Shown here one piece after another: positions 40,892-49,819 of a DNA stretch of 64,000 bases. Every line of letters starts with the position of its first letter. Position 1 is the stretch's first letter. Position numbers and translations under genes: made by a program. The notes below the pieces were generated by a model. The model made no database searches and had not been told where the DNA came from. It worked only from the letters and a program-made list of their open reading frames with translations. Origin of the DNA: Algoriphagus sp. (GTDB lineage Bacteria; Bacteroidota; Bacteroidia; Cytophagales; Cyclobacteriaceae); the NCBI RefSeq assembly GCF_030694375.1, contig NZ_JAUXYL010000022.1, positions 117,431-181,430 on the forward strand, in the 5' to 3' direction.

Positions 40892-42535
40892 TTGAAGCGA
40901 AGAGATTTTATCCACCTTTCAGGGCTTGGATTGGGGGCAATGATGACTCCCGGTCTGGTGGCCTTTAGCCAGCCTGTTTCTGCCGAGCATATGCTTGAGC
41001 CGGGAATAGATGCTGCCGCAAAAAAGCTCCTGGCAGATGTGGCATTGAACACGACCAAGTCACTGGGTGCCACCTATACCGATGTCCGAATCGGGCGATA
41101 CCTGCAGCAGTATCTTTTTACCCGTGAAAAAAACGTGCAGGGAATCACCAATGCCGAATCTTTCGGCGTCGGTATCCGAGTCATTGCCAACGGAACATGG
41201 GGCTTCTCAGCCACTTCCGATGTCACGCCTGACGGAATCAAAAAATGCGCAGAAACTGCCGTAGCAATTGCAAAAGCCAACTCCAAACTCCAAAGCGAGC
41301 CGGTAGTTTTGGCACCGGTTCAAGCCTATGGCGAAGTGAGTTGGAAAACTCCGATCAAGAAAAACGCGATGGAAGTGCCTGTCAAAGACAAAATTGACCT
41401 GTTACTTTCTGTGAATAATGCAGCTTTGGACAATGGCGCTGCCTTTGTCAATTCTGCGCTTTTCATGATCAATGAGCAGAAATATTTTGCCTCTACAGAC
41501 GGATCATACATCGATCAGGACATTCACCGCATTTGGCCTAACTTCACCGTCACGGCGGTCAACAAAGCCGAAGGAAACTTCCGATCCCGTCAGGCACTCA
41601 GTGCTCCGATGGGAATGGGATTTGAGTATCTGGACGGCCTCGCTGCTGACAAATACATGAACCCGGCTGGTTTCAACAGTTACAAAAACAGCTACGACAT
41701 GGTAGAAGATGCCGTGACAGCTGCCAAACATGCCAAAGAAAAACTGACTGCGAAATCTGTACTACCTGGCAAATATGACCTGATGCTGGATCCGGATCAC
41801 CTGGGTCTGACTATTCACGAATCTGTCGGTCACCCATTGGAACTCGACCGTGTATTGGGCTATGAAGCCAACTATGCCGGTACCAGCTTTGCGACTTTGG
41901 ACAAGTGGAAGTCTGGCGATTTCCAGTATGGTTCGGACAAAGTCAATATCGTAGCGGACAAAATCCAGCCTAACTCCCTCGGAAACGTGGGTTGGGATGA
42001 TGAAGGTGTAAAAGCCAAGGAATGGGATCTGATCAAAAACGGAGTCTTGGTCAACTATCAGGCGATCCGTGATCAGGCCAAAATCATCGATGAAAAAGAA
42101 TCACACGGTTGCTGCTTTGCAGACAATTGGTCTTCGGTACAGTTTCAGCGTATGCCTAACGTGTCCCTGAAGCCGGGAACTGAAAAGTTGAGTCCTCAGG
42201 ACATGATCAAGGACATCGAAAAGGGGATTTACATCCTTGGCCGTGGTTCGTATTCGATCGATCAGCAACGCTACAACTTCCAGTTTGGAGGTCAGGTTTT
42301 CTACGAAATCAAAAACGGCCAAATCGCCGGAATGCTCGAAGATGTGGCTTACCAGTCCAATACCCAGGAATTCTGGAATTCATGCTCACAGGTTTGTGAC
42401 AAGGACGACTACCGTCTCTTTGGTTCTTTCTTTGACGGCAAAGGCCAGCCTTCTCAGGTTTCCGCGGTATCCCACGGCAGCCCAACTACCCGTTTCGACG
42501 GAGTCAATGTCATCAATACAGGTAGAAGCATCTAA
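40892..42535 (+). CDS. tldD: TldD-family metalloprotease with Tat signal
   Basis: This 547-residue protein starts with a TTG codon; the frame has a stop at 40877-40879 and no ATG in between, so TTG is the only sensible start. The N-terminus KRRDFIHLSGLGLGAMMTPGLVAF is a twin-arginine-like signal, unusual for TldD, which is cytoplasmic in E. coli. The zinc site HESVGH (HExxxH, 309-314) and the following PLELDRVLGYEANYAGTSF are the standard TldD catalytic segment. TldD/TldE complexes unfold and degrade or trim peptides, for example microcin B17 precursors. The partner gene follows 17 bp later. Confidence 0.92.
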   Translation: MKRRDFIHLSGLGLGAMMTPGLVAFSQPVSAEHMLEPGIDAAAKKLLADVALNTTKSLGATYTDVRIGRYLQQYLFTREKNVQGITNAESFGVGIRVIANGTWGFSATSDVTPDGIKKCAETAVAIAKANSKLQSEPVVLAPVQAYGEVSWKTPIKKNAMEVPVKDKIDLLLSVNNAALDNGAAFVNSALFMINEQKYFASTDGSYIDQDIHRIWPNFTVTAVNKAEGNFRSRQALSAPMGMGFEYLDGLAADKYMNPAGFNSYKNSYDMVEDAVTAAKHAKEKLTAKSVLPGKYDLMLDPDHLGLTIHESVGHPLELDRVLGYEANYAGTSFATLDKWKSGDFQYGSDKVNIVADKIQPNSLGNVGWDDEGVKAKEWDLIKNGVLVNYQAIRDQAKIIDEKESHGCCFADNWSSVQFQRMPNVSLKPGTEKLSPQDMIKDIEKGIYILGRGSYSIDQQRYNFQFGGQVFYEIKNGQIAGMLEDVAYQSNTQEFWNSCSQVCDKDDYRLFGSFFDGKGQPSQVSAVSHGSPTTRFDGVNVINTGRSI

Positions 42536-42552
42536 TCCTCAACATCATTACA

Positions 42553-43869
42553 ATGGCTATACTAACTCAAGAAGAAGCAAAAGCGATTATAGATAAAGTT
42601 TTGTCTTATGCGAAAGCCGATGAAACCGAGGTCAGCATCCGTGGTGGACGCACTGGCAACATCCGCTATGCAAGAAATACAGTAAACACCAGTGGTGAAT
42701 CTGATGAAATCAGCCTCAGCATCACTTCTGTTTATGGGAAAAAATCAGGCTCTACCAGCATCAACGAGCTGGATGACGAGTCATTGAAAAAGGCCGTTTC
42801 CCGGGCAGAAGAAATTGCAGTTTTGGCGCCGGAAAACCCGGAATACATGCCAATGCTCGGTCCTCAGAATTATGGCGCTTCCCGCACTTTTGCGAAAGCA
42901 ACGGACTCCATCAACCCGGATTACCGGGCACAGTTGGCAGTGGACAGCATCAAGCCCTGCGTGGACAATAACCTGACGGCCGCGGGGTACCTGGAGGATT
43001 TCTCCGGATTTGTGGCTACGGGAAATAGCAAAGGGCTTTTTGGGTACAACCAAAGCACCAGCGTGGACTTCACAGTGACCGTTCGCTCTTCGGATGGGAC
43101 GGGTTCCGGCTACGCGGGTCGCGACTTCAATGATGCATCTTTGCTGAAAGCCGGCGAGGTGACCAATCTCGCTGCGCAAAAAGCAATGGCTTCGGTCAAT
43201 GCCCAAGCCATCGAGCCCGGGAAATATACCGTCATTCTGGAGCCGATGGCAGCAAACGATTTGCTTCGACTTTTGGCTTCTGGAATGGATGCCCGAAGTG
43301 CTGACGAAGGCAGAAGTTTTCTGAGCAAAAAAGGTGGAGGAACTAAGTTGGGTGAAAAGCTTTTCGACGAGCGAGTAAACATCTATTCTGATCCAGCACA
43401 TCCTGAGATTCCTTCAGCACCTTGGTCGGGCGAAGGATTTCCTTTGGAAAAAACCACTTGGGTGGAAAATGGAGCAGTGAAAAACATGTTTTACTCCCGT
43501 TATTGGGCAGAAAAGCAGGGCGTTCAGCCAGTGGCGAGACCTCAGGGATTTATTTTTGCCGGAGGCAATGAATCACTTCCTGAAATGATCCGAAATACGG
43601 AAAGAGGAATCTTGGTAACCCGATTCTGGTACATCCGAGCAGTAGATCCACAGACCTTGCTCTACACAGGACTGACCCGTGACGGTACTTTCTACATCGA
43701 AAATGGTCAGATCAAGTTCCCGGTGAAAAACTTCCGTTTCAACGAAAGCCCCATCATCATGCTCAACAACATAGAGTCAATGGGTAAGCCGGAGCGAACC
43801 AGTGGAAACATGGTACCACCGATGAAAATCAGGGACTTTACGTTTACCAGTTTGTCGGACGCTGTTTAA
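42553..43869 (+). CDS. TldE/PmbA-family protein
   Basis: This 438-residue protein belongs to the TldD/PmbA family but lacks the HExxxH site; it has the non-catalytic TldE-like layout with NIRYARNTVNTSGESDEISLSITSVYGKKSG near the start, and ENGQIKFPVKNFRFNESPIIMLNNIESMG at the end, which is the conserved C-terminal PmbA segment. It contains no signal peptide, unlike its TldD neighbour, so if the pair works together either one must be in another compartment or the TldD signal is not used. The gene is separated by 137 bp from the DUF4159 operon, a gap with an inverted repeat. Confidence 0.9.
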   Translation: MAILTQEEAKAIIDKVLSYAKADETEVSIRGGRTGNIRYARNTVNTSGESDEISLSITSVYGKKSGSTSINELDDESLKKAVSRAEEIAVLAPENPEYMPMLGPQNYGASRTFAKATDSINPDYRAQLAVDSIKPCVDNNLTAAGYLEDFSGFVATGNSKGLFGYNQSTSVDFTVTVRSSDGTGSGYAGRDFNDASLLKAGEVTNLAAQKAMASVNAQAIEPGKYTVILEPMAANDLLRLLASGMDARSADEGRSFLSKKGGGTKLGEKLFDERVNIYSDPAHPEIPSAPWSGEGFPLEKTTWVENGAVKNMFYSRYWAEKQGVQPVARPQGFIFAGGNESLPEMIRNTERGILVTRFWYIRAVDPQTLLYTGLTRDGTFYIENGQIKFPVKNFRFNESPIIMLNNIESMGKPERTSGNMVPPMKIRDFTFTSLSDAV

Positions 43870-43874
43870 GTTTT

Positions 43875-44003
43875 GTCAACAGTCCACAGACCACGGACGA
43901 CGGATTTTCACTATCGGAGTGAATTCCTGAAATCTTGGTCTGTGGATTTGTTATTTAAAATGAAAGAAAATCAGCTGTGGTCTGTCGACCGTGGACTGTT
44001 GAC
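43875..44003. repeat. Inverted repeat between pmbA and the MoxR operon
   Basis: GTCAACAGTCCAC at 43875-43887 is the exact reverse complement of GTGGACTGTTGAC at 43991-44003. Inside are GGTCTGTGG and GTGGTCTGT words related to those near 32756 and 53407. The DUF4159 start is only 3 bp after the second arm. Confidence 0.6.
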
Positions 44004-44006
44004 CAA

Positions 44007-44627
44007 ATGAAAGCAACCAACTTCTTCTTCACCCGCCTCAAATACAACTCCGGCAATTGGGATACGGATCAGCGCATGCCTTCCAATCTTATCAACAGCC
44101 TGGTGGAGTACACGACGATCCCGGTGGATGAAAAGGAGAAAATTGTGGAGCTCAGCAGCGAAGAGATTTTCAAAAGTCCCTTTTGCTACCTGAGTGGACA
44201 CAAGCTGGTGGAGTTTTCTCAGCAAGAGCGGAAAAACTTCAAAACTTATGTCGAACAGGGCGGATTTGTATTCGTCGATGACTGTAATCATGACATTGAC
44301 GGGCTTTTTGCCAAATCCTTCGAAGAAGAGATGAGCCGGACTTTTGGTCCCGATGCACTTCAAAAAATCCCCAATGACCATTGGATCTACCGCTGCTTTT
44401 TCAACTTTGAAGACGGGCCACCCACTACCTCTTTCGAGTTGAATGGCTGGGGAGATGACCTGGTGCATGATTACCTCAAAGCCATCCAATTCAACGGCCG
44501 AATCGGAGTGCTCTACAGCAACAAAGACTACGGCTGCGAGTGGGATTACGACTTTCGAAACAAACGCTTCCTCAAAATCGACAACACCCGCTTTGGTGTC
44601 AACATCGTGGTGTACGCTTTAACCTAA
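44007..44627 (+). CDS. DUF4159-domain protein heading the MoxR operon
   Basis: I take the ATG at 44007 (206 residues, MKATNFFFTRLKYNSGNWD); an ATG ten codons upstream would lie inside the inverted repeat. DUF4159 proteins have the glutamine-amidotransferase-like core seen here as LVEFSQQERKNFKTYVEQGGFVFVDDCNHD and the PLYRCFF-like HWIYRCFFNFEDGPP segment, and they occur next to MoxR ATPase genes. The C-terminal GVLYSNKDYGCEWDYD is also conserved. Its role in the MoxR/Bat complex is not established. MoxR begins 6 bp after its stop. Confidence 0.85.
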   Translation: MKATNFFFTRLKYNSGNWDTDQRMPSNLINSLVEYTTIPVDEKEKIVELSSEEIFKSPFCYLSGHKLVEFSQQERKNFKTYVEQGGFVFVDDCNHDIDGLFAKSFEEEMSRTFGPDALQKIPNDHWIYRCFFNFEDGPPTTSFELNGWGDDLVHDYLKAIQFNGRIGVLYSNKDYGCEWDYDFRNKRFLKIDNTRFGVNIVVYALT

Positions 44628-44633
44628 TACCTC

Positions 44634-45626
44634 TTGGAAACTGAACTGAAACAATACCAACTTTTGGTGGACAAGCTTCCACTGCTCAAAAAAGAAATCG
44701 CCAAAGTGATCGTCGGTCAAGAGGAAGTCTTGGATGAGGTGATCATAACCCTGCTTGCCGGTGGACATTGCCTGCTGGAAGGGGTTCCGGGTTTGGCCAA
44801 AACGCTTATGGTGAAAACCATGTCCGAGGTGATGGAACTTCAGTTTCGCCGAATTCAGTTCACACCGGACCTGATGCCGGGCGACATTCTCGGAACAGAA
44901 ATTCTGGAGGAAGATCACAGTACAGGAAAGAAGTTCTTTCAGTTTACCCAAGGGCCCATCTTCGCCAATATGGTCTTGGCTGATGAGATCAACCGGACTC
45001 CTCCCAAAACTCAGGCTGCCTTGCTGGAAGCCATGCAGGAGAAAGTGGTGACCTATGGAGGCAAAAACTACAGCTTGCCCAATCCTTTTTTGATCATTGC
45101 CACGCAAAATCCCATCGAGCAAAGCGGAACCTATCCGCTTCCCGAAGCTCAGTTGGATCGTTTTTTACTCTACATCAAGCTTGGCTATCCGAGCGAGCAG
45201 GAAGAGCTGGAAGTTCTTGAAAAGACTACGGGCACCTACAAAGCTCAAATCAACAAAATGATCACAGCTGAGGAGATCATTAAACTTCAGCAACTGACAC
45301 GTGAGGTTCATTTGGACTCTGCGCTTTTGGGTTACATTACCCGATTGATCCGGGCGACTCGTTTGGAAAGTACTCAGGTAGCGGAGGTTAAATCTTATGT
45401 GGAATGGGGTGCAGGAACCCGGGCAGGACAGGCCCTGATCCTTTGTGCCAAAGCGAGAGCACTGGTAAAAGGACGCTTTTCGGTGATTCCCGAGGACATC
45501 CAATACTTGGTTTATCCGGTTTTAAGACACCGAATTTCGCTTCATTTCAAAGCCGAGGCCGAGCAATTGGACACGGATTTCATCATTTCAAAAATCGTCG
45601 AACAGGTTCCGATTCATGCCAAGTAA
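44634..45626 (+). CDS. MoxR-family AAA+ ATPase
   Basis: This 330-residue ATPase is a full-length MoxR chaperone. The start is TTG, because the upstream gene's stop lies in the same frame at 44625-44627 and no ATG precedes the conserved KEIAKVIVGQEEVLDEVI. Walker A appears as EGVPGLAKT, Walker B as VLADEINRTPPKTQAALLEAMQE (sensor 1 region with AEINR-like DEINR), and the arginine-finger side has TYPLPEAQLDRFLL. MoxR ATPases act with VWA proteins to assemble or activate membrane or metal-containing complexes. It overlaps the DUF58 gene by 11 bp. Confidence 0.94.
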   Translation: METELKQYQLLVDKLPLLKKEIAKVIVGQEEVLDEVIITLLAGGHCLLEGVPGLAKTLMVKTMSEVMELQFRRIQFTPDLMPGDILGTEILEEDHSTGKKFFQFTQGPIFANMVLADEINRTPPKTQAALLEAMQEKVVTYGGKNYSLPNPFLIIATQNPIEQSGTYPLPEAQLDRFLLYIKLGYPSEQEELEVLEKTTGTYKAQINKMITAEEIIKLQQLTREVHLDSALLGYITRLIRATRLESTQVAEVKSYVEWGAGTRAGQALILCAKARALVKGRFSVIPEDIQYLVYPVLRHRISLHFKAEAEQLDTDFIISKIVEQVPIHAK

Positions 45627-46482
45627 TCTGGAGATCATCAAACTCAAGGACCTGCGTCTTTCCGCACGCCTGATCAGTGAACAGCTGCGGCAGGGGATAC
45701 ACTCAGGCATCCGGGTGGGAGTGGGGAGCGAGTTTGAGCAATATCGGCACTATCAGCCGGGCGATGATCCCAAGCGGATTGACTGGAAGTATTTTTCCCG
45801 CTCCGGTAAATACATGGTGAAGGAATCCACAACGGATAGCAATCTTCACATCAGTCTGATTTTGGATTTGTCAGGTTCGATGAATTACTCGGATGGCGGT
45901 TTTTCCCGTCTCGAATATGCAAAAAACCTCTTGGCCTCTCTGGCCTATTTGGGCTATTTGCAAGGGGATTCCCTGAGTTATTATACGCTGAAAGAAGGAG
46001 AATTTTCCCAAAAAGTAGCTCCGACTCCGAAGAGCTTTCATCGGATTTTGTATTACCTGGAGCAGGAAAAAGCCAGTGGTTCATGGCCTTTGGATGTGCC
46101 CCAACCAACTCTACCGATCGATCGAAATCGGGAGTTGATCGTCTGGGTGTCGGACTTTCTTCAGAAAAATGAAGAGTGGGAAAATTTGGTGGAGAGTTTC
46201 CGTCATCCCCGCAAAGAACTCATGCTTGTTCAGCTTCTCGGCGAGCAGGAGCTGAACTTTAACCTGCAAGGAAATCTGGTGTTTCGGGATCTGGAAAGCG
46301 GTCGGGAATTGGTTCGGGATGGGCAGGTATTGAAGGCTGAATTTCAAAAGAATTTCCAAGGTTACTTGAATCATCTGGATGTCAAATTCCAACAGCCTCA
46401 GGTGCATTTACTGCGTGAATCTATGCAGACGCCTTTGGCTACGGTAGCCCGAAAAATCCTCAACCTTAAGAAAATCTCCTGA
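45616..46482 (+). CDS. DUF58 domain protein
   Basis: This 288-residue protein has the DUF58/VWA-like pattern: HSGIRVGVGSEFEQYRHYQPGDDPKRIDWKYFSRSGKYMVKE (residues about 25-67; the PGDDxRxIDW motif is the family hallmark) and a degenerate VWA start LILDLSGSMNYSDGGFSRLEY. DUF58 proteins always sit between MoxR and membrane VWA proteins. It shares one base with the start of the next gene and overlaps moxR at its start, so all are translated together. Confidence 0.92.
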   Translation: MPSNLEIIKLKDLRLSARLISEQLRQGIHSGIRVGVGSEFEQYRHYQPGDDPKRIDWKYFSRSGKYMVKESTTDSNLHISLILDLSGSMNYSDGGFSRLEYAKNLLASLAYLGYLQGDSLSYYTLKEGEFSQKVAPTPKSFHRILYYLEQEKASGSWPLDVPQPTLPIDRNRELIVWVSDFLQKNEEWENLVESFRHPRKELMLVQLLGEQELNFNLQGNLVFRDLESGRELVRDGQVLKAEFQKNFQGYLNHLDVKFQQPQVHLLRESMQTPLATVARKILNLKKIS

Positions 46483-47648
46483 TGGAAGCTCTGCAGCCTA
46501 TATTTCTTTGGGGTTTGTTAGGACTGAGTATTCCGGTACTGATCCATTTGTGGAATGGGCGACGGGGAAAAGTTTTGGACTGGGCTGCAATGAATTGGTT
46601 AAGTACAGAGGAGTCTCAATCCAGCCGATCCATCAAGTTGGAACAATTGCTTTTGCTGCTGGTTCGGATGCTTCTTTTCCTGGTTTTGGTTTTACTTGCG
46701 GTTGGGTTTTGGTTTGATTATTTGGGAAAAAATGAAGGAAAACCGGTAGTACACTTGGTTATTCCAAATCCGAGTGTCGAGGCCGAGTTTCGGTTTGAAT
46801 TGGAACAAGCGCTGACAAAAGGGGAGCAGGTTTATTGGTTTGCTGAAAACTTGCCGGTCTATGAAGCGGGAGTTTTACCCGATGGAAAAGCTGAACCAAC
46901 TTTGATTCAGCATGCTTTGGATCAATTGCCCAAAAGATTGGACTCGCTTCATATTTATGCATCCGGGCTTTCCGCTGAATTTGGGAATGAATTGCTTTAT
47001 GTCCCCGAAATTCCGGTTTTGCATAGTCAGACTTTGGATAATCGAAGAAATTCAAGTGCTCGGATCGCCTTGGGTTCCGGGCGATTTCTTGGTGTAAATG
47101 AAAGAGGATTACTTCAGTTGATTTCAGATCCGGCAGAAATTCCGGTTAAAAATCCGGTTTATTCAGGCTCGGTTAAGTTTCGGATTTTGTCTGAAAATCA
47201 GGAAACACAAGCGCAGTTTTTGGCGGCATTGGAAGCGATTGAGGAAGTGTATGGCTTGTCTTTTTCTAAAGTGGAGGATGGTGAATTAGTGGTTTTGATG
47301 GATCAAATCCCAGAATCTTTTTCAAAAGATAAACTCTATCTGATCTCCGAATCAGTACGGGAAATATTTCCCGGGAATGTCAACGTTCTGGCGCATAGGG
47401 CTGGAATGAATTGGGATGAGGTGATCGAAAAAGGACTTTTGCCCGGCCTGATACTCGAACCTTTGGTGGACTTCTTGGGTATTCATCCCAAGGAAGCAAG
47501 ACTTTCGAATAGTCAGTTGGCGCAGCGGTTTATCAAAATCCCCGAATCCAAAACGGCCATTTTGCCCAATTCGAATTTCATCCTGTTGATTTTGTTTCTG
47601 GCCTTATTTGGTCTGGAGCGCTACCTAGCCTATCGAAACAACCTGTGA
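46482..47648 (+). CDS. BatA N-terminal-domain membrane protein
   Basis: This 388-residue protein has the BatA N-terminal membrane part: LFWGLLGLSIPVLIHLWNGRRGKVLDWAAMNWL, then helix LLLLLVRMLLFLVLVLLAVGFW (about 58-79). The large soluble part has no intact MIDAS site, and a C-terminal helix (FILLILFLALFGLERYLAY) closes it. So it is a BatA-like anchor rather than a full VWA protein. The first base overlaps the DUF58 stop and the end overlaps the next gene by four bases. Its role in the MoxR complex is inferred. Confidence 0.85.
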   Translation: MEALQPIFLWGLLGLSIPVLIHLWNGRRGKVLDWAAMNWLSTEESQSSRSIKLEQLLLLLVRMLLFLVLVLLAVGFWFDYLGKNEGKPVVHLVIPNPSVEAEFRFELEQALTKGEQVYWFAENLPVYEAGVLPDGKAEPTLIQHALDQLPKRLDSLHIYASGLSAEFGNELLYVPEIPVLHSQTLDNRRNSSARIALGSGRFLGVNERGLLQLISDPAEIPVKNPVYSGSVKFRILSENQETQAQFLAALEAIEEVYGLSFSKVEDGELVVLMDQIPESFSKDKLYLISESVREIFPGNVNVLAHRAGMNWDEVIEKGLLPGLILEPLVDFLGIHPKEARLSNSQLAQRFIKIPESKTAILPNSNFILLILFLALFGLERYLAYRNNL

Positions 47649-49819
47649 AAAAGCTTCAACAATCCATACGCTTTTTGGAGTTGCAGTTGCAGCTCAATGC
47701 CTTGGCCAAAGCCTTGGTTTTGGGGCTTGGAATTGGTTTTTTGGCTTGGGTTTTCACTTCGGATTTTGTGTGGTCAGGAGGATTCGCTTCAGTGGCAACC
47801 CTTGGTTTTGCCTGGCTTTTGGGGGCTTTCAATAGTCGAAGAAACTTGGCGCTTCAGCTATTGCATGAGGAAGTCAAAGGATTGGAGTTTAGCCTGGAAC
47901 TCTTGCAAAAGCCCAGCTTCAGCATTGCGGATCAACTTCAGATTGATCGGATTTCCAGACAGATCCCTCCTCAACTTTGGGTGGTGCAGCGTGGTTTGAT
48001 GCCGTATATACTTGGTTTTGCTATAACTATATCCGCTTATGTAGGATTTAATCTATTTGATTTTTCAAGTGCTGTAATTCAAGAAAATACCCTTGAAAAA
48101 ATTGAATTTATCACAGTTGCCACAAATGAAAAAGGCATCTTTTTAAATCGTACCCAGCTAAGAATCCAGCCACCGGCGTATACCAAACTTCCGGTTTCCA
48201 CTCAACAAGCACTCGAGGCCAAAGCTGTAAAAGGATCTTTGCTCACCTGGAACATAGGTTTTGAAGAAGCGTCTGATTTGGAAGTTTTTCTGGTTAATTC
48301 CGTAGGAGAAAAGCTTCCGTTTGCTCCAAAAAATAAAAGTTTCGAGTTGATTGAGCAGTTGGTCAGTTCCGGTATTTATTCGATTCAAGCCTTTCGGGAT
48401 AGCTTGAAGGTGTTTGAAAGTGACTTTTACACCTTGGAGGCTATTGAAGATCAGAGCCCTCAAATCATTCCTGCGGAAAAGGAGGTCTACCGCTACCATT
48501 TTCCAAAAAACCCAACATCACTTAATCTAAAGGCTAAAATCAGCGATGATTTTCAGGTGAATGAGGTGTTTCTTGTCGCCACTTTGGCTCGTGGAAAAGG
48601 AGAAAATGTCAAGTTCCGAGAAAGTCGCTTTCCGGTTTTGACCCAAGCTTTCAAAGAAAAAGAGGCTAGCTATCTGTTGGATCTGAAAGCCTTGGATTTT
48701 CGGCCCGGAGATGAACTCTATTACTATTGGGTAGCCGTGGACAACAAGCAGCCCGAGGCGAATATTTCCCGAACAGACACCTATTTCATCAAGTACGTGG
48801 ATGAAAACGACCAAAGTGATGCGGCTTTGGAAGGGATGGTGGTCCAATTTTTACCGGAATACTTCCGCAGTCAGCGGCAAATTATCATCGATACCGAAAA
48901 GTTGATTGCCGAAAAGTCAAAGAAGACAGCCAAGGAATTTGGCTATACTTCCAACGAAATAGGGTATGACCAAAAGTTGCTTCGCCTGCGCTACGGGCAG
49001 TACATGGGGGAAGAATTTGAATCAAGTGCAGGTGGTGGAAGTATGGAAGTCGAAGAAGGAAACCTACTGAGTGGTTACATGCACCTTCATGATCAGGAAG
49101 GTGAAAACGAAATCGAGGCAGGCGAATCCCATGCAGGGCATTCCCATGCGGAAGAAGAAGTGGCCGAAACTACCACTGGCACAGGGATCGAAAGCTTGCT
49201 GAGCGAGTACATGCATTCCCATGATTCGGAGGAGGTCAATACCTATTTTGAGCAATCGACAAAAGGCGCCCTGAAAGCGGCTTTGGAGCAAATGTGGCAA
49301 GCGGAACTCTATTTGCGGCTTTTCGAGCCGGAGAAGTCACTTCCATTTCAGCTTAAAGCCTTGGAATACCTGAAGACTGTGCAGCAAAAATCCAGAGTCT
49401 ATGTAAAGCGGACTAGCTATGACCCGCCACCGATTAAGGAGAAGGAAAAGCGCCTGACCGGAGAATTGAAAGACTTGGATGCCCGGATGAAAAGGGAATT
49501 GATTGAATTGGAAAAACAAATCGAGCCATATGCCGCAAAGGTTCTTGGCATACTTGTAAAGTCCGAGCTTTCCGCTGCTGATCGCCAAACTGTCCGTGAA
49601 CTTGGGGAGATTTGGAGTCGGCGGATGGAATATACCGGATTGAAAGACTTAAAGTTGCTGTTGCATTTACAGGAGTTGGAGTCGGGCAAGTTGGACGTGC
49701 AAGGGAGAGCGGTTCTGGCAGAAAAGCTTTATCCTTTTGCCGGCAGCTATAAAAATACCGGGGCATCCTATTTGGCTCCGAACTCATTGAAAGACGCATT
49801 TTGGAGGAAATTAAAATGA
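47645..49819 (+). CDS. DUF4175-family membrane protein with His-rich segment
   Basis: This 724-residue protein begins with a GTG that overlaps the previous stop (GTGA). It has two N-terminal helices (about 22-40 and 45-62), another near 118-138, and a long extracytoplasmic region with Ig-like stretches (ISDDFQVNEVFLVATLARG, LYYYWVAVDN). Around residues 474-530 lies an acidic, histidine-rich stretch with SHAGHSHAEEE and the repeated LLSxYMHxHDxE unit, which could bind metal. Two predicted coiled-coil stretches follow (IKEKEKRLTGELKDLDARMKRELIELEKQ). DUF4175 proteins accompany MoxR/BatA genes; biochemistry is unknown. Confidence 0.82.
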   Translation: MKKLQQSIRFLELQLQLNALAKALVLGLGIGFLAWVFTSDFVWSGGFASVATLGFAWLLGAFNSRRNLALQLLHEEVKGLEFSLELLQKPSFSIADQLQIDRISRQIPPQLWVVQRGLMPYILGFAITISAYVGFNLFDFSSAVIQENTLEKIEFITVATNEKGIFLNRTQLRIQPPAYTKLPVSTQQALEAKAVKGSLLTWNIGFEEASDLEVFLVNSVGEKLPFAPKNKSFELIEQLVSSGIYSIQAFRDSLKVFESDFYTLEAIEDQSPQIIPAEKEVYRYHFPKNPTSLNLKAKISDDFQVNEVFLVATLARGKGENVKFRESRFPVLTQAFKEKEASYLLDLKALDFRPGDELYYYWVAVDNKQPEANISRTDTYFIKYVDENDQSDAALEGMVVQFLPEYFRSQRQIIIDTEKLIAEKSKKTAKEFGYTSNEIGYDQKLLRLRYGQYMGEEFESSAGGGSMEVEEGNLLSGYMHLHDQEGENEIEAGESHAGHSHAEEEVAETTTGTGIESLLSEYMHSHDSEEVNTYFEQSTKGALKAALEQMWQAELYLRLFEPEKSLPFQLKALEYLKTVQQKSRVYVKRTSYDPPPIKEKEKRLTGELKDLDARMKRELIELEKQIEPYAAKVLGILVKSELSAADRQTVRELGEIWSRRMEYTGLKDLKLLLHLQELESGKLDVQGRAVLAEKLYPFAGSYKNTGASYLAPNSLKDAFWRKLK

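Noticed and set aside
42781..43401. A 206-codon minus-strand frame opposite the TldE gene
   Set aside because: The plus strand has a complete PmbA-family protein. The minus frame is rich in Cys, His and Arg and resembles no protein.
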